Shown piece after piece: positions 1 through 14,200 of a DNA stretch of 64,000 nucleotides. This stretch comes from Pezicula radicicola (taxonomy: Eukaryota; Ascomycota; Leotiomycetes; Helotiales; Dermateaceae): the NCBI GenBank assembly GCA_003008705.1, contig PDUO01000057.1:228884-292883 (forward strand), written 5' to 3'. The notes under the pieces were generated by a model. The model had not been told where the DNA came from. It saw only the letters and a list, made by a program, of their open reading frames with translations, and did not search any database. A program made the position numbers and the translations under genes. Positions within the stretch are counted from its first letter, which is position 1. The number at the start of each line of letters is the position of its first letter.

Positions 1-2220
1 GATCGAGGCTCGTCGCAAATGAAGGCGTCCAGAACGCCCAATTAGCCTCTGATTCTCGTATGAAGGTAGAAAGGTCATTTAGTCGCCCTTCTTCCGACGG
101 CATGCATATGCAACCACCATTAATCAAGGTTGTAAAGATCTCATAGATGGCCATGTCGAAAGCGAAACTTGAAAATTGTAGAGCACGAGTTTTCTGATTG
201 ACATGGACAAAGCTTGAATGGCTCACAATATTGGAACAGATCGATGAGTGTTGATGGGCGATCAGTTTTGGGGTTCCTGTACTGCCAGATGTTGAGATTA
301 CGAATGCGATATTTTGGGAATTGACTTCGGGACTTCGAGAGCCTGGCCGCAATGTTTCGATATTCTCTCGCGCAGTCAATATTAAGGAAACATCACCTAT
401 AGTCCATTTGACACGATTCTCGAATATGTTCTTATAATGTGGATCGCATAATACCAGGGAAGTTGAAGCAGCTGTAACTACCTCTAGGAGACGACTCGGT
501 GGATGGCTTGGATCCAACATTAACACACCTGCCCCTGTCTTCAACAAGCTAGACGATGTCAGTGAAATATCAAATCATACACGGGAAACATACGCGAGAA
601 TGCAGATGACAGCTGTTTTGGATTTATCCATGCAGAGTGCAACAATATGTTCAGGGCCGAGAACGTCATTGAGCCCGAGAAAATAGGAGGCTAGTTTCGA
701 TGACTGATGGTCGAGTTCCTCGTATGTTAGGGAGCCACTTTGTTCTTGTCAGCAGACTTTTAAGCGGTAAATATTGATGTAAACTTACTCCCAGGAGCTG
801 ACAGCTTGATTTTTAGGTTGAATGGCACACTTCAAAGATACCAAATCATGGACAAGAGCATCGACTTCATCAGGAACATTGGAGTTCCACGATCGGACCT
901 GGGTATCGTCGATGGTATTTGAAATTAGACTTTCGACAGAAAGGCCGCTTTCATGGCTACAGATCCAACGGACACATTTGTCGAATTGGTGCAAGATCCT
1001 GCGCATCTGTGGTGGAAGAATTATGCTTGAATCGAAACTGACGTTGACAAGGAGCTCATCGTCTCCAAGAAAGACTTGTACCATCAGAGCATATGGATTG
1101 AACGTGTCTGCTGCATACGAAGTTATAGATGTGCCGAATATCTGATTCTCATATAAGTCGACTTGCTTAGGCTGCATGACAAGAATGCTTTGGAAATTGC
1201 AGGCAAGTTCCGTATCTGCACTCAGTTTCCTGATATACTGTATGCCAGCCTGCTCGAAGGGAATCATTTCTGTAGTTTGCTCCTGAATATCATTCAAAAG
1301 CTGGTCGACCGTATTTCCATAGTCCAATTGGACTCGTATTGGCACAGTTGCCATTGTCGGTCCGGCAAGACTTTCAATTTTTTGTACAGGGGCATTCCTT
1401 CCTGTGACAACTGTCCCAAAAACCACATCATCACTCAAAGAATAACAGCTTAGAAGTAGAGCCCAGGCTGCACGGATGATTGTTGATGACGTCCACTTTG
1501 TTGGCATTCCCCCGTCTAGACTGATATGGAAGTCGAGTGTCTGATCCGCACGTGGTGTCCATGAAGGGCTTGGGAACGATTGCTGTTTGAACCCTGACAA
1601 GGTGTCCATCCAGTACCTTTTTGATGCAGCAGTATCAATATCACTCAGGTACTTGACAAATGAACTCATCGAGCATCCACGGTCGAACGCTATCGTATCA
1701 TGGCTATACGCCTTTTTGACAGTCTCCAAAATCATAGGCAATGTCCATCCATCATAAAGCGCGTGATGAATCTGACGAATATTAGACAAAAATAGGCCAA
1801 AAGTCTTCAGGTCTAGTACTTACTGTCCATATAAAATAAATGTTCCTCTCTGAGTCCATTGAAATCGCATACCTCACCAAAGACTGTCCTGGCTGCATGG
1901 CATTGTCTTTGTCAGCTTGGATGTAAAGCTCTAAATTGTCTATCTCGTTCCAGAATATTGGGGAAGATTTTGTGATCACCTGCATCGAGCCATGATCTGT
2001 ATGAATGATGCGAGTACGCAGTACAGGCAAGGCCTGCACGGTTCTTTCCCACGCTTGTCGAAAGCGGGCGAGGTCTAGTAAATCCGGAAGTTTTAAGACC
2101 TCTTGCGCTACATAAGTTCCAGGTTGAGTCTGACTGAGACTAAACATTCCTTCTTGAAGAGGGGTGCACGGGAAGATGTCCTCTATTTGAGAATGATGAC
2201 TGACACCCTCACATTGTGAC
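1..2220 (-). other. NRPS module 5: C4-A5 (partial)
   Basis: C4 starts with YPCTPLQEG near 2150-2180 and has HHALYDG, split by intron 1772-1823 just before the His pair. A5 starts near 880, is crossed by introns 738-788 and 549-593, and has TSGSTG near 263-290 and FAFDMA near 150-170 (Asp kept). The window ends inside A5 just after the WTPSF region, so its carrier domain and anything downstream are not visible. Confidence 0.85.
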
Positions 2221-5200
2221 ACGGCATCTTCCAACACACTTTCCCTCTCGGTCGAGCCTCCCACCAGGGAGAAAGCAGGGATGGTAACAGCTTCAAATCT
2301 GTCCAAGCTTTGCGCAGCTTTCGCCAATTGTCGCAGTGATGGGTTCTTGAAGATTTCTTGGACTGTAATAGACATCCCGTGCGTACGAGCCATTGCCACC
2401 AGGCTCACGGTGGAAAGCGAGTTACCTCCTAAGCTGAAGAAGTTATCAATGAGCTCTATGGATTCAGCCTCCTGTTGTAGAACCTTGGACCAGATTTCTC
2501 GCATTTTGATCTCAGAAGCTGTGGGAATGAGAGTTTGAGAAATGGAAAGTCTCGGGATATCTCCGAGCTCTAGTTTCTCGGCATAGAGTTTTGGAGCAAA
2601 TTTTCGAAGTCTCTGCCTATCCTGTTTACCGGTCGCCGTAAGTGGCAAGCGTTCTAAAGTAATGAATTTGGACGGTATCATATATGACGGGAGGCTAGAA
2701 AGTAAGGAGTCATGAAGTATCCTCAACTTGGGCTCTATAAGCTGCCGTTCTTCTGAACTTGCCAACCTTAATGCATCATCACCGGTGTTTGAGCCGTTGA
2801 ATCCAATGAATGCTGCAAGAATCGATTCCTTCGATGGGAGTTTCTGTTCAATCATCTCGACCATAGCGTGAAATCTACTCTCAGGGCCGAGATGGGTTCT
2901 TATATGATGCTCAACCTCGCCAATCTCTACGCGCTGGCCGCGTATCTTGACGAAAGAGCCCTGCTTGCGGCCAATATATGATATAGTCCCATCATCGTTA
3001 TATCGACCGAGATCACCAGTCTTGTACATACGAGAAGGGCTGGCGCTACTCTAGATTAGCAAGCAAGCTTTAGATTATATGTGAAGAAGGTATAAGCCTC
3101 ACCTCTGTTCTTTAACCCAAAGTGCAGGACGCTTGACAAATGCTAGATCAGTATTCAATGCATTATCAATGTATCCTCGACTAAGAATTGGACCTTCCAC
3201 GAACATTTCTCCCACCGCGCCCACAGGAGCCAACAGAGTATCATCGTGTATATCTCCAATCCAAATTCTTGAGCTGAAGGCGCGACCAATATTCTTATGA
3301 TCGCTTGCAGAGCGAGAGATGCTCGTGTTTGAACTACAACAGACAGATGCCTCAGATTGTCCATAGCCATGAATCAACTCGACATGATCGATCCAGGCAT
3401 CGACGACAGTTGGAAGAAGCGCCTCCCCAGCAAAAACAACAGTTTCCAGACTTTCCAGCTGTGAAGGGTTCAAGATACTGGCGAACGAGGGTGTGAAGAT
3501 TGCAAGATTAGCGCGCATGCTCCCAATTGCAGATGTTATGTTACTAATCCGATCGTTATCAGATGGAATGCAAACACATCCTCCAGCAATTAAGGTGGAG
3601 ACAATCTCGATGATTGAGGCTCCAAAGCTATAAGAAGCAAATTGATAAACGCGGCTATGGCGACCTATATTGAGGGCTCTTTCATGCTCCACCGCACCTG
3701 TGCCATATGCAGAATGTGAGATCATGGCCCCTTTAGGTTCACCCGTACTTCCTGATGTAAAGATGATGTAGAGAATGTCATCTGGGTGGATTGTTGGAAG
3801 TTGCATTGCAGGAGCATGAGTCTCGTTTGAAAGCAAAGACCCATCGAGGATGTAGTGGTTTACTTCGAGCCAGTAACTGGCACAGGCACGAGACGCAATG
3901 ACGAGGGTAGGCTTCACTTTTCCGTGGATCGTGTTCAATCTTGCCATAGGGAGAGAGGTATCCATCAGTACAAATGTACCACCCGCTTTCACAACACCAA
4001 GGACCGCAACTGCAACCCATATAGACCGCTCGGAACATATTGGAACAACGGAGCCTTTAACAACCCCCAAAGCAATGAGCTGGTAGGCTAGCCTCGTTGA
4101 GACGTCATCAAGTTGCTGATATGTGAGGCTGCCATCCCAAGCACAGATGGCTTCTGAGTGCGGTTGCGAATTAGTGTGGCGATAGATCAGATCATGAACA
4201 GGGACATCCACAGGTGCGGGTAAGTGCGCATTCCAATTGCAAATCAATTGTTCGTCATATACGCTAGTTGCCCGAACTTCACCAATCTTAAATGTCCCTT
4301 CAGAATGAGAATGGAGTTGTTGTAAGATGTGGTCAAATTGTTGCACTATCCTTGATACGGCCGAGCTGGATAGGATGCTTGTATCAAAACTCGCAGTCAG
4401 TTCAATGCCAGCCGTGGTAAGTTGACATTCCAGTGACAGTGGATATGTGTCAATGTTAGAAAGATCCAATCCAGGCATGGGAACGGCAAAGAGACCTGAG
4501 GTGGAAGCTAACTGTTTGGACGGTTGTATGACAAGTAAATTTTGAAACTGGCAAGCGATCTCTGCTTGCTGATGCATGATTTGAATATTCTGTAGTCCAA
4601 AATGCGCGAATTTAATCATCTTTGCCGCTTGATCTTGAACCGTCTTCAGAAATTCTGCAATAGTTGCTCTGGGATCAACGATGTAGCGAAGAGGAACTGT
4701 AGAGATTGTTGGCCCCGCTACTGAAGCGATATCATGAAGATCTCCTGAACGACCATCTAGCGTTGCACCAAAGACAACATCTCGGTTCCCGGTATAGCGG
4801 CTGATTAACAGAGCCCAAGCTGCGCGAATAAAGGAAGTTGTGGTGAAGTTCGACGTCGTTTTGTCAGCTGATAGCACAACTCGGTGCTGCACTGACTCCT
4901 GTGACTGAGCCACTCCCAGAGCACGTCTCCCATCCGGAAATGAGGAAGGGTCTGCATCAGCTAAGTAGGAACGCCAGAATTCTTTAATATCGGTCTGTCC
5001 TATTTGATATATGTAGCGAATGTAGTTCTTGAAGTTGACAACTTTTGGGAGAGTGGCAGCATGATATGCTCGTTGTACCGAGTCGTAGATCATGTTTAGT
5101 GAATAGGCGTCGTACAGAGCATGATGAATGGTGAATACAAAGTATTTTTCTCCACTATCAGGATCGCAGACAAACGTGTGCTGCGTTAAACGGCGTCCGC

Positions 5201-8200
5201 ACATCATCTGGAATTTTTGGGGAGTCGTGTCGGCCAAGGAATTTTCCTGAACCCATGGCAACCTGGCAGGACGAGCCTTGAATACAACCTGCAGAAAGCG
5301 GTTCTGTCCCATATCTGTTGGAATGATCGTAGTCCGAAGAATATCGTGTAGAGAAGTGGTCCTCTCCCAAGCCACTTTGAATTGATCGATGTCAACATCA
5401 CCAGGCAATTTGAAAACTTCTTGATTCACATAGGATCCAGGATTCTTCATACTGAGCACCATCAATCCCTCTTGCAATGGAGTACACGGGTATATATCCT
5501 CTATATCGTCGGCTGATAGCATGTGATCAGGTATTGTGGAAATGAGCAGTTCAACCGAAACTTGGTCACCAAGGAGGGAAAATGGTTTGATGATATTGCT
5601 TGTGTCGACGTTGGATTTCGAGCTCGTAGCCACAAGGGCTAGTGCACCGAGCGTTGGATTTTGGAACACATTCGCCACTGTGAACAATATACTGTCTTTC
5701 TGCGCAGCGGCAACTGCACGCATGGCGCTTATGCTATCGGCCCCGAGGCGGAAGAAATTATCATCAATGCCGATACTAGTATCTTCAAGGCCCAGCACTG
5801 TACTCCAGACACGTTGAAGCTGTGCTTCCATGAAAGTTGATGGTTTCCGTTTCGTGGTCATCAACGACGAGTATTTAAGTACACATTTCGATTCTAGGGA
5901 AAGCGTGCCCGCTAGTTCACGGATTCTTTTGTAATCCGTCTTGCCTGATGGCTGGACTGGGATCGACGGTACGAGAATGAATATACTGGGAATCATATAG
6001 GTCGGGAGGACGTCCAAAAGCCTCTTGTCAAGATTCAGCACGGCAGTTTGAATGCTCGAAATTGTCTGTTCATCGTTTTCTCCCAGTTGTAGATCATGAA
6101 CATCCGATGCAACTCCATTCACGGTATTGCGAACGGCAAGAAAAATGGCCAAAACTGGATCGATTGCATTTCCAAGCGTCACAATTGCGGCAACCATATC
6201 CCCGTTAATTGGCAGATACTGCTTAATTTGATGGATCACTTCGCCAGTCTCAATCCTTTGGCCATGTAACTATTTCTCTTGTCAATCCGGATAGACTTTT
6301 CAAAGATTGGAGGTAGGCAACTGACTTTCATCTGTGTGTCTTTCCTAGCAACGAAGACAAATGAGCCGTCAAATTCTTGGTAGACAAGGTCTCCTGTCTT
6401 ATAGAAGCGACGAGAGAGATGGAGGTTCCGGCTTGATTTTGCCCATTTTGGATTGCGGATAAATGCCTGCTCAGTCAAGGCTCTGTCGCCGAGATACTCG
6501 CGAGCAAGATTACCCTCGATCAAGAGCTCGCCAATAGCTCCCAGTGGAACCAATTTATCGTAATTACGGGAATCGCACACCCAACAGCCCGCCATAATTG
6601 GTTTACCAATATTTCGAACAGGTGATGAGCGTGTAAGTCTCCTAGTCGCTGTAGATGCAACTGCACATTCGCTGGGACCTGAATTGTGAGGTGAGTATTT
6701 ATTACCACACGTAGATAATTGGCTCTATCTCACCATAAGCCTGCACGAGCACAACATTGTCCGCCCATATGTCTAGATATGTCTGTGACAACGATTCACC
6801 TGCAAGAATAAGCGTACGCAAACAAGGTACCTCCGACGGTTCCAGAAAGCTGGCTACAGTGGGAGTCAATACTGCACAATCAACGTTCATTCTGGTGATT
6901 GCAGAGGCAATACTGTTGCTGCGCTCGGTTTCTGAGGGTATACAAACACAGCCACCAATCAACAATGTTGAGACAATCTCGACCAACACAGCGTCAAAGC
7001 TATACGAGGCAAAGTTGAGTACTCGGGCACCTTCATTCATGGACATAGCTTGTGTGTGGTGGATTGCACTGGTGCAGAAGGTTGCGTGTTCGATCACACA
7101 GCCCTTAGGCTTACCCGTTGACCCTGATGGGTTGCGTTAGAATCTCGATGAATATCTCGCGCTTCGCACACTCTCATCCTAGTATAACATAGTTTTCTCC
7201 GGATTAGCACTTACCAGATGTAAAAATCAAATATGCAACATTTTCAGGCCCAACCATACTGTCTGGACAACTTGGGGGTAAATTTTCGAGCTCCTCCTCA
7301 TCCACAGCAATCACGGTATTCACCAATTCCATTATCTTATGCTTGGTGCTGCTTGACGCAAGGGCAATCTCCGCCCCAGTCTCCTCAATTATGGCTTTAA
7401 GTCTCCCTGCTGGATGAGAAGTCTCCAAAAGGAGAAAAGCGCCGCCCGCTTTCAGGACAGCTAAAATAGCAATTATCGCGAGCTTTGACTTTTCGAAGCA
7501 TAACGGGACAACGACCTCAGGTCCAACATTGAACGATACGAGCCTGTGTGCAAGTTTTGAGGATTGAATATCGAGATCGTGGTACGATAAATCGCCGTCG
7601 AAGGAGCAGACTGCAGGGGCATTTGGATTTCGGGAAGCATTGATAGCGAAAAGGTTATGAATGCAGTCATCAATATGTCTACTAGGAACAGCATTGTTCC
7701 AAGACACGAGTTGAGACTCCTCTTCAGCGCTGCAGAATGAAAGGTCTCGCACTGGTGTTTCAGGCTTTGTTCGTATGCTCTCCAAAATCTTTGTGAAAGT
7801 CTGAGCAACTCCCATGGCCCGTACTGATGAGATATTGGGGGAGTAGTCCAATGTTATTGTGATAGCAGCATCGGATTCAAGGATGTTCAATGTCATGTCG
7901 TATTCTGTTGAATCTCTATCATAAACGGTCTCGCACAGAAGTCCGCTTTGATTGTCATTGTCCATCTCGACTTTTTGCAATGAGATAGCCGTATTGAAGA
8001 TCGCCCGCCCATCAGAAGTTAGATTATGCTGGATCTCGCCAAGAGAACAGGTTTGATAAGCAAGACCTTCCGTCAATTCTATGCGAAGATGTTTGAGAAG
8101 ATCGAGAGGAGTGGAATCTAGCTTGACCTTAATGCGACATATGAGCATATTGATATAAGGACCGACGGCATTCTGAAGGCCGGGAAGGGCTAAGTCGCGA

Positions 8201-11200
8201 CCAGCGGCGAGATAGCCAAAGCAGACATCTTGAGAATCTAGATAGGTTGCAAGCAGAAGACCCCATACAAGTTGAATGAGGTTGAAAGTTGTGACCTGAC
8301 TAGCTTGACAAAGGGCACGTAGTTGCTGTATACTTTCTAGGTAGATAGGAATCGTACCCCCAACCGGATTAGATTTTTCTAGTTGCTTTGATGGTGGCAC
8401 AATGCACGGCTCAAAACCCGACAAGTACTCAAGCCAGTATTGTAGTCCAGATAGATCGTTGGAACTCTCTTGCAGATATTCAACGTACTGCTGGTACTTT
8501 GGGGCCGGTTCCAGCGGAAGACATCCGTAATAGGCAAGGCCTAGTTCGTGAACCATCAAGGAAAGAGAATGCCCATCTGAAATTACATGGTTGATGTCAA
8601 TGCTACAGACCGTCTCACCAGCAGTAGTAGAGCAGATGGTGAAGAGGTGTGGCGGACGATTTCTACCAGTGTCCTGGTAAGCGCGACTTTTCAACACAGT
8701 AATTGCGGCATTGATTTCTGGCGCATTTAGGTACTCCACCTGCGCTTTAATCTCCCTGAAAACAATCTGTGAAAAGGCGCTAGATTCACCAAGACTGTCC
8801 ACGACCACAGTTCTGAGAATCGGATGGCGATCGACGACTTCCTGCCATGCAGCTCCTAGCCGGACAACGTTCAGAGCTGACCTTTCTGAGCGGGAGCGAA
8901 GAATGAGAATCCTCTTCAGATGATAGAGGGTAGAAATTCTTGATTGGCCCACAGCTAAAGCCTCTTGCATTGCCGTGCAGGGGTAAATATCTTCAATTCT
9001 AGTAACGTCGCCATGTCCTAGTCGAGGAAGAATAACGTCTGCTAGATAGTCCAGATTTCCATAATCCATTTTCATCAATGGAAAATCGGATAGAGTAAGA
9101 CGCCTGCTACTGCGCGATAACTCGGTAATGGCGTTCTTTAGTGTGGCTTCGAATTGATGCACCCAGGCTCTGATTCGTTCCTGATATTTGGACAAGCTAT
9201 TGTATGTAAGCTCGACGTTAAGAACCCCTGATTCAATCGTGATATAAATTTGAAATAATGCAAATCGAGGTAAATCTGAAGCTTCATCATTGGAAAGCGA
9301 GGAGTCATAACCATTCACAAACTGGAACAACCCGTCTTCTTGCTCCAGCTGTTGATACATGCCGGCGTAGTTGAAAAGGACCTCGAAGCGATTCAAATCC
9401 GCAGAGTCTGCTGATGAGAGAACACGTTTGGTAAAGTATGGCCAACCCTTGCCTGGAATCTTGAATCGCATATCTTTGACTTTACGAACACAAGATATGA
9501 GGCTCTCACTGTCATCCAACGTCATGGGTATTGGTGATATGGTTGTAAACCAGCCCACGGTAGAGGAAGGATCAATGGAAATATCCCAGCCTTCGCGTCC
9601 ATGACCTTCATTCCAAAATGTAGGGAGATCCCGTTCCGGAAACGTGGCGCGGAAAGAAAACATGGCAGCAGCTAGGAGAACATCAATGGGCTCCGTCCGA
9701 AGTGAGTGGTTGCAACTTCCGAGGAGGCTCGCTGTTGACTGCGAAGACAGCTTAAAGGCTGCCTTTAGCTCGGCCTCGTATAGATTCGGAGATGTCTCCA
9801 TATTCCAGAAAGCAAAATCCGCTTCTGCGAAGCTTCCTGGAAAAGTCTGCTCAATTGCGAGGGTCCTCGCGTACTCTTCCTGTGCACGACACCAAGTCTG
9901 GAAAGACAGCGGTTTCTCTAGCGGAAGGCTTCCCGTCTGAAGGACTTGTTCCAAATCTTGTAGCATTATTCTCCAACTCACAAGATCAACAACAAGGTGA
10001 TGCGCAGTTGCAAATAGATAAGCTTCTTTGCCAATATTTACCGTTGCAAAACCTACCAGGGGCCCGTTTCCGATGTCGAAGCCTCGTTGAATGCTAGCCA
10101 TGATCGGTTCCACCTCGTTCAAATGAGAAATTCGGTAATCTTGGTAGGTATGAGAACGTGTTTCTGGTGACATGATCGTTTGCGTCCATTTACAATTCTG
10201 ATTATCACGCGTGAAGCGTGCTCGCAGCATCGAATGGCGTCGCACTAATTGGTCTATCGCAGCAGACATCACATTCTTCGGAACAACTCGATTGATGTGA
10301 AGGAAAAAGCTTAGATTGAAATGATTGTGACCATGAGGTGTCATGCTGAATTGGACTTGCTGAATTGGAGATAGGACAAAAGGTACCCCAAACTGTTCCT
10401 CGTGGACAGCAGGACTCGCGACTTTTGGGTCTATCTTGCTAGCTTTTTGACAGAGCTGAGAGAGATTTCGACTGCTCAAAAGATCTTTCATGGTGATAAC
10501 AATACCTTGACGACGGCAACGTGCCATAACCTGCATTGCGGTGATGCTGTCGCCACCCAGTGTGATGAATGAATCGTTTGACCGTACAGCATTCAGAGGA
10601 ATCTTCAATACTGAGCTCCAGATCTCGCAAATGTCGTTGAATAAAGGCGGTTTGATATCGTATCCCTCTTCTGATTCAGGTCTGAGAATATTTTGAATAG
10701 ACTGTCGTTTTTCCTCAGAGAGGTTTGCCAGCCATTCTTTCGTACGCTTCCGATCTAGCTTCCCAGATGGTGTCAAGGGAACTTTCTCCACTACGATCCA
10801 CGTGCTTGGGATCATGTGTAAGGGAAGTGCATCAGCCAAGCTCTCACGCGTAGTCGAGAGCGCCGCTCTAGCTATGCGATGCCAACGTTTGTCAATAAGT
10901 TTGATTCCGCTGTCGCCACCAGACATCGAATTCGGGTCACTCCCAAACTCCGAGAGAATCTGCAGAGAAACCACAGCGACAAGGCTTGGCTGCGATCCTT
11001 TCCATGACTTCATTAAGATGACCACGGCATGTCTGATCATCTCATCACTAGCCAGGTAGTGTTCAATGTCGCCAAGTTCGATGCGCTGACCACTGATTTT
11101 GACTTGTTCATCGATTTCCTTTCGTCCAACATAGCAAATACTGCCATCCTTTTGGTACCGGACTAAGTCACCAGTCTTGTAGAATTTTCGACCAGACGAA

Positions 11201-14200
11201 GAAACCTTTGACCATAGTGGATCTGCGATGAACGCCGCAGCAGTCTTTTTCTCATCCCCTAGATATCCTCGAGTAGAAACGATAGGCCCTTCAATCAAAA
11301 GCTCACCAATGGCGCCGATTGGGACTAAATAGTTGTGATCCGAAGATTTGACAATCCAAGTTGCAGCACCGAGTCCATATCCGATGGTTGAATGGCTTGT
11401 TTTCTCTTCCATATGCATGGCAAGACCAACCGTGGAACATTCGCTTTGCCCATAAGCATGGATTAGACGAATGTACGGTCTCCATTTCTCCAATATTGAC
11501 TGCGAGAGAGCTTCTCCTCCAACCACAAGCGTACGCAAACTCGGGACAGTAGTTCGATCGATCAAATTGACAACCGATGGTGTGAGAAGGGCCCAATTGA
11601 CTCCCAGAGAATTAATTGTCCCCGCAAGATTCGAAAAACGATCCTCTTCTCGAGGTATGCAAACACAGCCTCCCACGGTCAGGGTAGATATCATCTCAAT
11701 CAAGGCAGCACCGTAGCTAAAAGAAGCAAATTGCAGCGCACGGCTAGTAGAATTCAGATTCAAAGCCTTAGTGTGTTCCAAAGTCCCTGACGAGAAAGAT
11801 GCGTGTTCAATAAGCACTCCTTTAGGCTTGCCTGTAGATCCAGAAGTATAAATAGCGTAAGCAATGTCGTCAAGCTGAACCGTGTTTTTAGAGCTTCTAA
11901 GATCGTCTGAGTTAGAGACGACGGAGAGTGCCTCGAGGCTGGCTTCACTGGCCATCATCGTCTTCAGAGAGAGACTCTCGAACCGTCCCACATTGCTTTC
12001 ACTTGCAATTATCAATTTTGCATGCGTGTCTTGAATGATGGTCAGCAATCGGTTTGTTGGATGGGAAGCGTCTAATAAGACGAAACCCGCGCCAGACTTC
12101 AGCACAGCGAGCATGGCCACTATAACCATAAAGCCTTTCTCAAAGCACAATGGCACCAAGTCACCTTGACCCGTCTCTAAATGACGTGATAGAAGTGAAG
12201 ATAGTTGATCCAAGCGCTGATAACTCATTGAATCTCCATCCGAGGAGTGCAATGCGGTCGCATGCGGAGTACGTCTGACTTGCTGATTGATGAGGTCGTG
12301 TATACATGTCCATGCGGTCAGATTGGGCTTGTTCCAGCTAATGATATCCTTCTCATCATAATGATTCAATAGACCAATGTCCTTCATAGTCTTATTCGGA
12401 TCACTTCTAAGGAGTTGCTGCACAGTGTGATCGAACTGTTGCATGACTCTGTTCATTTGGTCATGGTCGATGATCTTAGAGTCGTAGCTGCAGGTAACGA
12501 CAACACCCTCGGCAGTCAAGGAACATTCAAGAAGAATACAATAGTTATTGAATTCAGAGATGTCACCAGAAACTCTCTCGTTGTGATATCGTGCCTTTTT
12601 AGCCTGGTACAATCTTTCGTTAATACGTTGTTTCAAGTCGTGGAAAGGAAAAAGTAGCTTACATGTCTCCCTGTTTCTGGTTGGATAACCATTATGGTCT
12701 GAAAACTACAAGCTGCTTTGGTCTCAGCAGAAATTTGCTGGATATTCTGCAGCCCAGTATGTTCAAAGGGTACCATAGCCAGAGAATCCTCATAAATCCT
12801 TTCAAGCGTATCCCCAAGAAGATCCTCATCGTTGAATCGAATTCGGACAGGCACCGTGGTGATGAGAGGCCCGACAATGCAATCGACGTTAGGAATGTCT
12901 ATATTTCGTCCAGACAGCGTGACACCGAAGATAGTGTCATTGACCATTGCATAGCTTGCAATTACCATACCCCAAGCTGCATGAAGGATAGTTGAGAGCG
13001 TGAAGTCAAGGCCCTCTCGTCGTGAAACTAAGATATTCTGTGTCATAGAACTATCTGCACAAACTTCTGGCAGCCTCGCAGAATATGACGGGAATGCAAC
13101 AGTGGTAGCTCCGTGGAGGTATGATTTCCAGAAATTCTCTGATGATTCCGGATTGAAATTGCTTAGATTATGTTCGATGAAGCAGCTGAATGATGGAGAA
13201 GAGCGAAGGTCCAACCCCTCGTACTCTTGCTCAACGGCCTCAATGATAAGGTCCAGAGACCACGCATCATAAAGGGCGTGATGAATAGTCCAGACAAGAT
13301 ACAAATCGCCCTGGTGTTGAGATTCTTCAATCAGGCAGTAGCGCGTAAGCCTATCCCCACATGAAATATGCGCCTTTCTGTCCATGTCCAGATACAAATC
13401 CACAGATTCAGCTATGGACCAGTTCAGCGTCTCTTGCAGAACTACCTGCACAAATCCAAGCTCCTCTGTCTGTATTATTCTTGTCCTCAGAATATCATAA
13501 GTCTGAACGACTTTCACCCAGGATGCCTGTAGTTTCTGAACATTGATGTCGCGGGGCAATCTGATCACCTCTTGTGACACATATGAACCCGGATCTTTGA
13601 CAGATAGACTCATGATACCTGCCTGGAGTGGAGAACCTTGGAAGAAGAAATTAGCCAGAGAGGCCGAAGCCATTCGGAGAATAAACCCTTCTTTGACATA
13701 CGCAACAATGTAGAAACGCTGTTCACATTAGAGAAATAACTCACATGGATAAGCGTCCTGAATGACGTTTTCATCTACCTGGCATTCTGTAGCAGCGGTG
13801 CGTCTCACTGAGTTGACAAGGTCTACACCACCTATCAACACAAACGCTTTAGGGTTGCAATCCACCAATCGCTCCACAGGCTTACTTTCCGCCAGCTTTT
13901 TCGCCATATCTGAGAATCTGAAATGCCGCATTATATCGACCACAAGAAGAGGAAGACCCATAGACCTAAGTCTGGCAGCTAGACGAATTGCCGTGAGAGA
14001 GTCGCCTCCGAGTCTGAAAAAGCTACTATTGGGACATATTTTTTCAACGGCAATATTGAGTAGAGCTGACCACAATTGCGAAAGCAATACTTCCATAGGT
14101 GTTGACGGGTTTTGCCGTTCGCGTTCATCCTGAGAAGAAAACTGTACCGACTCTATGGAAACGCTCGACGCCAGTTGCCGAAGCCTCTTCCGATCCCTCT

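Noticed and set aside
7097..7214. Apparent truncation of A3 at TSG
   Set aside because: Intron 7124-7214 (GTAAGT..CATCAG) joins the two halves of the TSGSTG loop in frame, so the domain is intact.
9371..10097. Plus-strand open frames of 70-100 codons inside the NRPS
   Set aside because: They lie antisense to continuous, domain-rich coding sequence and show no family features; shadows of the minus-strand gene.
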